Below, in pieces: positions 61,477-64,000 of a DNA stretch of 64,000 nucleotides. The translations under genes and the position numbers were made by a program. The notes under the pieces were generated by a model. That model was given only the letters and a program-made list of their open reading frames with translations, ran no database searches and was not told the origin of the DNA. Every line of letters starts with the position of its first letter. Position 1 is the first letter of the stretch. Source of the DNA: Lachnospiraceae bacterium (GTDB lineage Bacteria; Bacillota; Clostridia; Lachnospirales; Lachnospiraceae); NCBI GenBank assembly GCA_029062895.1, contig JAIDPF010000098.1, positions 1 to 64,000 on the forward strand, given 5' to 3'.

Positions 61477-61575
61477 GGTTTACATAACTCTTCGTTTGAA
61501 AATCTATGTTTCAAAAATGATTTCATTTATGATGTTTTTGAAACATAGATTTTCAAACGAAGAGTTATGTAAGCC
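61477..61575. repeat. 99-bp palindromic repeat, copy 3 of 3
   Basis: The best-conserved copy: GGTTTACATAACTCTTCG through a 41-bp stem with only one G-T mismatch (GGT/GCC end), variable middle AAATCTATG, and the same apex TGATTTCATTTATGATG. It directly follows the pbuX stop on the minus strand. Confidence 0.92.
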
Positions 61576-61600
61576 GGACTTAACACTTTCGCATTTAACT

Positions 61601-62920
61601 TTACGATTTCTCATTCCCCATATTTTCCGGCAGTACCAGATTTAGTATCACCGCCACAAGGAATACCACCGCGACACAATTTGTAGCGAAGACATTTTGA
61701 ACGATCTGCGGAAAGATCTCAAAGATCTCCGGCACCTGTGTAAAGCCGATTCCCGTACTCAAAGACAATGCCGCTATTGTAACATTTCTCTGCGTATAAC
61801 CGCAGTTACTCACCATCTGCAGTCCACTGACCACGATCGTACCAAACATCATGATCGTACAGCCACCCAGTACCGCATCCGGCAGTGTGGCAAGCAGCGC
61901 CCCAAAGCCCGGAAAAATTCCCGCAATAATCATAATTACCGCTCCGGTTGCAATGGTAAACCGATTGACTACTTTGGTCATTGCAACAAGACCGACGTTC
62001 TGGCTGAATGAGGTGATCGGCAGACATCCGAAAAGGGACGATAGCGCACTGATGAAGCCATCACAGGTCAAAGAACCGGCAACCTCTTTTACGGAAGCAT
62101 CCCTATCCAGTCCGGACGTGGCAAGTGCCGAGGTATCTCCTATGGTCTCCGTAGCAGACACCAGAAAAATCAGAACTACCGCTATGATGGCGCTCATATT
62201 AAACTCCGGTCGAAACGGCAGGATCGCCGGAAGCGCCACAATAGAAGCCGATTTTAGCGCAGAAAAATCCACCTCTCCCATGAAAATTGCCACAATATAC
62301 CCCACAACAAGTCCAAATAGAACAGATAACTGTTTCCAATAGGACTTCGCAAAAATGTTAAAAAGCAAACAGCATAAAAGCGTTATTGTTCCAAGAATCC
62401 AATTTGTTGCCGAGCCAAATCCCTCACTTCCGCTTCCGCCGCCAAAGGAAGCTGCTCCAACCGACAACAGCGAAAATCCAATTGCCGTCACAACACTCGC
62501 CGCCACAATCGGGGTAATCAGCTTTGTCCAGTATTTTGCGAACAGGCCCAGAATTCCTTCCACAATACCGCCGACTAACACAGCGCCTATAATCGCGTTA
62601 TATCCGTAGGTCGGTCCTATATAACAAAAAACCGAAACAAACGTAAAACTGATTCCCATAACGATCGGCAGACCGGAACCGACTTTCCACAACGGAAATA
62701 ATTGTATGAGCGTTCCGATTCCTGCTATAATCATCGCACTTTGTATCAACATAGCGCTTTGTGACGAATCCAGTCCGCAAGCTCCCGCTACAATCATAAT
62801 CGGCGCAATATTCGCCACAAACATAGCCAGTATATGCTGCAGTCCAAAAGGAACCGCCTTCGCCAAAGGGACCCTTCCCTCCAGAGAATAAATATTATCA
62901 ACACTTGCTTCTTTCTTCAT
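61601..62920 (-). CDS. pbuX: Xanthine permease, NCS2 family
   Basis: 439 aa, about 14 helices of the nucleobase-cation symporter-2 fold. Motifs: FGLQHILAMFVANIAP, SGLPIVMGISFTFVSV, ATETIGDTSALATSGLDRD, GFISALSSLFGCLPITSFSQNVGLVAMTKV-type end (LPITSFSQNVG). Its pairing with xpt 44 nt upstream makes xanthine the likely substrate, as in Bacillus xpt-pbuX. ATG 62920 is preferred over GTG 62950, which has no ribosome binding site. Confidence 0.88.
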   Translation of the reverse strand: MKKEASVDNIYSLEGRVPLAKAVPFGLQHILAMFVANIAPIMIVAGACGLDSSQSAMLIQSAMIIAGIGTLIQLFPLWKVGSGLPIVMGISFTFVSVFCYIGPTYGYNAIIGAVLVGGIVEGILGLFAKYWTKLITPIVAASVVTAIGFSLLSVGAASFGGGSGSEGFGSATNWILGTITLLCCLLFNIFAKSYWKQLSVLFGLVVGYIVAIFMGEVDFSALKSASIVALPAILPFRPEFNMSAIIAVVLIFLVSATETIGDTSALATSGLDRDASVKEVAGSLTCDGFISALSSLFGCLPITSFSQNVGLVAMTKVVNRFTIATGAVIMIIAGIFPGFGALLATLPDAVLGGCTIMMFGTIVVSGLQMVSNCGYTQRNVTIAALSLSTGIGFTQVPEIFEIFPQIVQNVFATNCVAVVFLVAVILNLVLPENMGNEKS

Positions 62921-62964
62921 CCGTATATCATGCCTCTCTTTTCCGTTCACACTTTGTCCGCGTC

Positions 62965-63543
62965 CTAGTCCCTAAAATAAATCCTGCCGGTGGCTGCATC
63001 CATGCCGTCTACGATCGCGAGAGATTCCAGACGATAACCGAGATTCCTGATGGTACGTCCTCCCGATTGGAATCCTTTCTCAATCGCAATTCCGATTCCC
63101 TCCAATGTTGCTCCTGCCTGAGACAAAATAGAAATCATCCCCTGCAGGGCACAGCCATTTGCCAGAAAATCATCAATGATCAAGACATGATCATCGGGTC
63201 CCAGAAATTTTTTAGAAACAATCACCTGATTTTTGCATTTATGAGTAAACGATTCCACCTCCGCCATATACATACTCCCGTCAATATTGACGCTTTTAGA
63301 TTTTTTCGCAAAAACAACCGGAACATCAAAGTATTCGGAAACAACGCATGCGATTCCAATTCCCGATGCCTCAATGGTCAGTATCTTATTGATATATGTA
63401 CCTTCAAAGCGTCTTTTCCACTCTTCTCCCATCTGTTTGAAAAGCCTGATATCCATCTGGTGATTCAGAAAAGTATCAACCTTAAGGACATTTCCCTCTT
63501 TTACAATACCATCTTTTTGTATTCGTTCTTCTAAAAAGTTCAT
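62965..63543 (-). CDS. xpt: Xanthine phosphoribosyltransferase
   Basis: 192 aa, family length. Converts xanthine and PRPP to XMP. The PRPP loop is [17 protein letters not shown], and the base-binding part includes [27 protein letters not shown] precedes ATG 63543. First gene of xpt-pbuX. The gap to the ftsZ terminator is under 60 nt, too short for the purine riboswitch that precedes xpt in Bacillus. Confidence 0.94.
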   Translation of the reverse strand: MNFLEERIQKDGIVKEGNVLKVDTFLNHQMDIRLFKQMGEEWKRRFEGTYINKILTIEASGIGIACVVSEYFDVPVVFAKKSKSVNIDGSMYMAEVESFTHKCKNQVIVSKKFLGPDDHVLIIDDFLANGCALQGMISILSQAGATLEGIGIAIEKGFQSGGRTIRNLGYRLESLAIVDGMDAATGRIYFRD

Positions 63544-63593
63544 TTGGGTGTTCCCCCTTCAACCTTAGCATTATCGTTATTATAATTTACCTC

Positions 63594-63628
63594 ATTAAAA
63601 ATCTCCCGCCGAATCCTCGACAGGAGAT
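63594..63628 (-). terminator. Terminator of ftsZ
   Basis: On the minus strand ATCTCC pairs with GGAGAT, with GTCGA/CGGC-type pairing inside, followed by TTTTTAA. Confidence 0.78.
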
Positions 63629-63644
63629 AGTCAATTTACAGATA

Positions 63645-64000
63645 TTAAGAATCCGATCTCTTCATAAAAGAAGGAAGCTGATAGTTTTTATCTTCAATCT
63701 TACTCTTAAATTTCCCATTGAAAGTCGGAATATTAGAGGTTCCCATATTGCTGCTTCTGAATGTCGGCCGTTCCATCGCTTCCGGCGCTTCCTGCTCCTC
63801 CACACCTGCATCCTGACTCATAACCGAAGCCGCCTCATAATTTGTTCTTGGCGCAACAGGCGCTGCCATCGTTCTCGCCGCTTTGGGTGCGCTCTGAGGA
63901 TATGTATTATTGGTTCTTGCCGGACGATATTCATCCGCCCCTACGATCCTGCTCATCGGCGCGGAAGGAGGTTCTATTCCAGTAGCAATGACTGTGACAA
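63645..64000 (-). CDS. ftsZ: Cell division protein FtsZ, C-terminal part
   Basis: The last ~118 residues. VTVIATGIEPPS matches the end of the FtsZ C-terminal GTPase-activating subdomain; a variable Ala/Pro-rich linker and the conserved tail (KNYQLPSFMKR) that binds FtsA/SepF-type partners follow. The gene continues beyond the right edge. FtsZ next to spoIIGA-sigE is the common clostridial arrangement, here split by xpt-pbuX. Confidence 0.93.
   Translation of the reverse strand, partial: VTVIATGIEPPSAPMSRIVGADEYRPARTNNTYPQSAPKAARTMAAPVAPRTNYEAASVMSQDAGVEEQEAPEAMERPTFRSSNMGTSNIPTFNGKFKSKIEDKNYQLPSFMKRSDS

Larger units (their letters stand above)
60918..61600. other. Non-coding gap between pbuX and spoIIGA
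   Basis: 683 bases. From the spoIIGA side: the spoIIGA promoter (60937-60970), a ~130-base stretch with nothing recognised, the pbuX terminator (61106-61151), the second 229-bp multi-hairpin element (61224-61452) and the third 99-bp palindrome (61477-61575). Confidence 0.75.

Noticed and set aside
63544..63600. Purine riboswitch before xpt
   Set aside because: Fewer than 60 bases separate the ftsZ terminator from xpt, too few for the aptamer and expression platform.
1..64000. CRISPR arrays, tRNA or rRNA genes, transposases
   Set aside because: None seen: the repeats found are palindromic and scattered, not regularly spaced, and no transposase-like protein is encoded.

Overview
The window reads as one contiguous chromosomal stretch of a spore-forming, low-to-moderate GC clostridial Firmicute, most likely a Lachnospiraceae-type gut anaerobe. 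The reasons are a complete spoIIIA operon, spoIIGA-sigE, spoIVB, spoIIM, a Spo0A-type DNA-binding protein, strong GGAGG ribosome binding sites, a FeoA-FeoB fusion and a DUF5722 secreted protein. No rRNA, tRNA, CRISPR, prophage or transposase gene is visible. Almost all genes lie on the minus strand; only three (PHP phosphatase, SpoVB-like flippase, DAHP synthase, 11.1-14.8 kb) are on plus.

Layout. 0-11 kb: glycolytic genes gap-pgk-tpiA, then a terminator and four unrelated genes (carboxyltransferase, DUF5722 protein, DUF2142 membrane protein, GGDEF/EAL protein) before gpmI, which has an in-frame stop at the window edge. 11-15 kb: the plus-strand island. 15-24.7 kb: xerD, spoIIM, NUDIX hydrolase, aminotransferase, rqcH, glgA, a receiver-less Spo0A-like regulator, citrate synthase and thioredoxin. 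25-32 kb: dNTPase, PocR-type hybrid kinase, two-receiver response regulator, glmS. 32-40 kb: feoAB, a small protein, a Y-family polymerase, AlkD, two unknowns and a flippase. 40-49.8 kb: the conserved asp23-nusB-xseA-xseB-ispA-dxs-tlyA-nadK-recN-spoIVB block, without argR and without spo0A at its usual end. 50-54 kb: transglutaminase lipoprotein, prfC, deoB. 54-61 kb: spoIIGA-sigE-spoIIIAA-AH as one run. 61-64 kb: xpt-pbuX and the 3' end of ftsZ.

The unusual part lies between the genes. At least four families of structured, repeated, protein-free elements recur: a palindrome of exactly 99 bp (three copies) and a 228-229 bp multi-hairpin element (two copies), both with stem arms that change in a compensated way between copies; an ~80 bp element in intercistronic gaps that supplies a Shine-Dalgarno-like sequence and an in-frame ATG to three genes; and a leader element with a possible pseudoknot (two copies), one carrying a nested 44 bp hairpin insertion. 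They look like non-autonomous mobile palindromes or structured RNAs.

Together the genes serve central carbon metabolism, isoprenoid and DNA-repair housekeeping, and the mother-cell sporulation programme. The spoIIGA promoter keeps a Spo0A-type layout (21-bp spacer with a 0A box over the -35), while the only Spo0A homologue visible here has lost its phospho-acceptor region.
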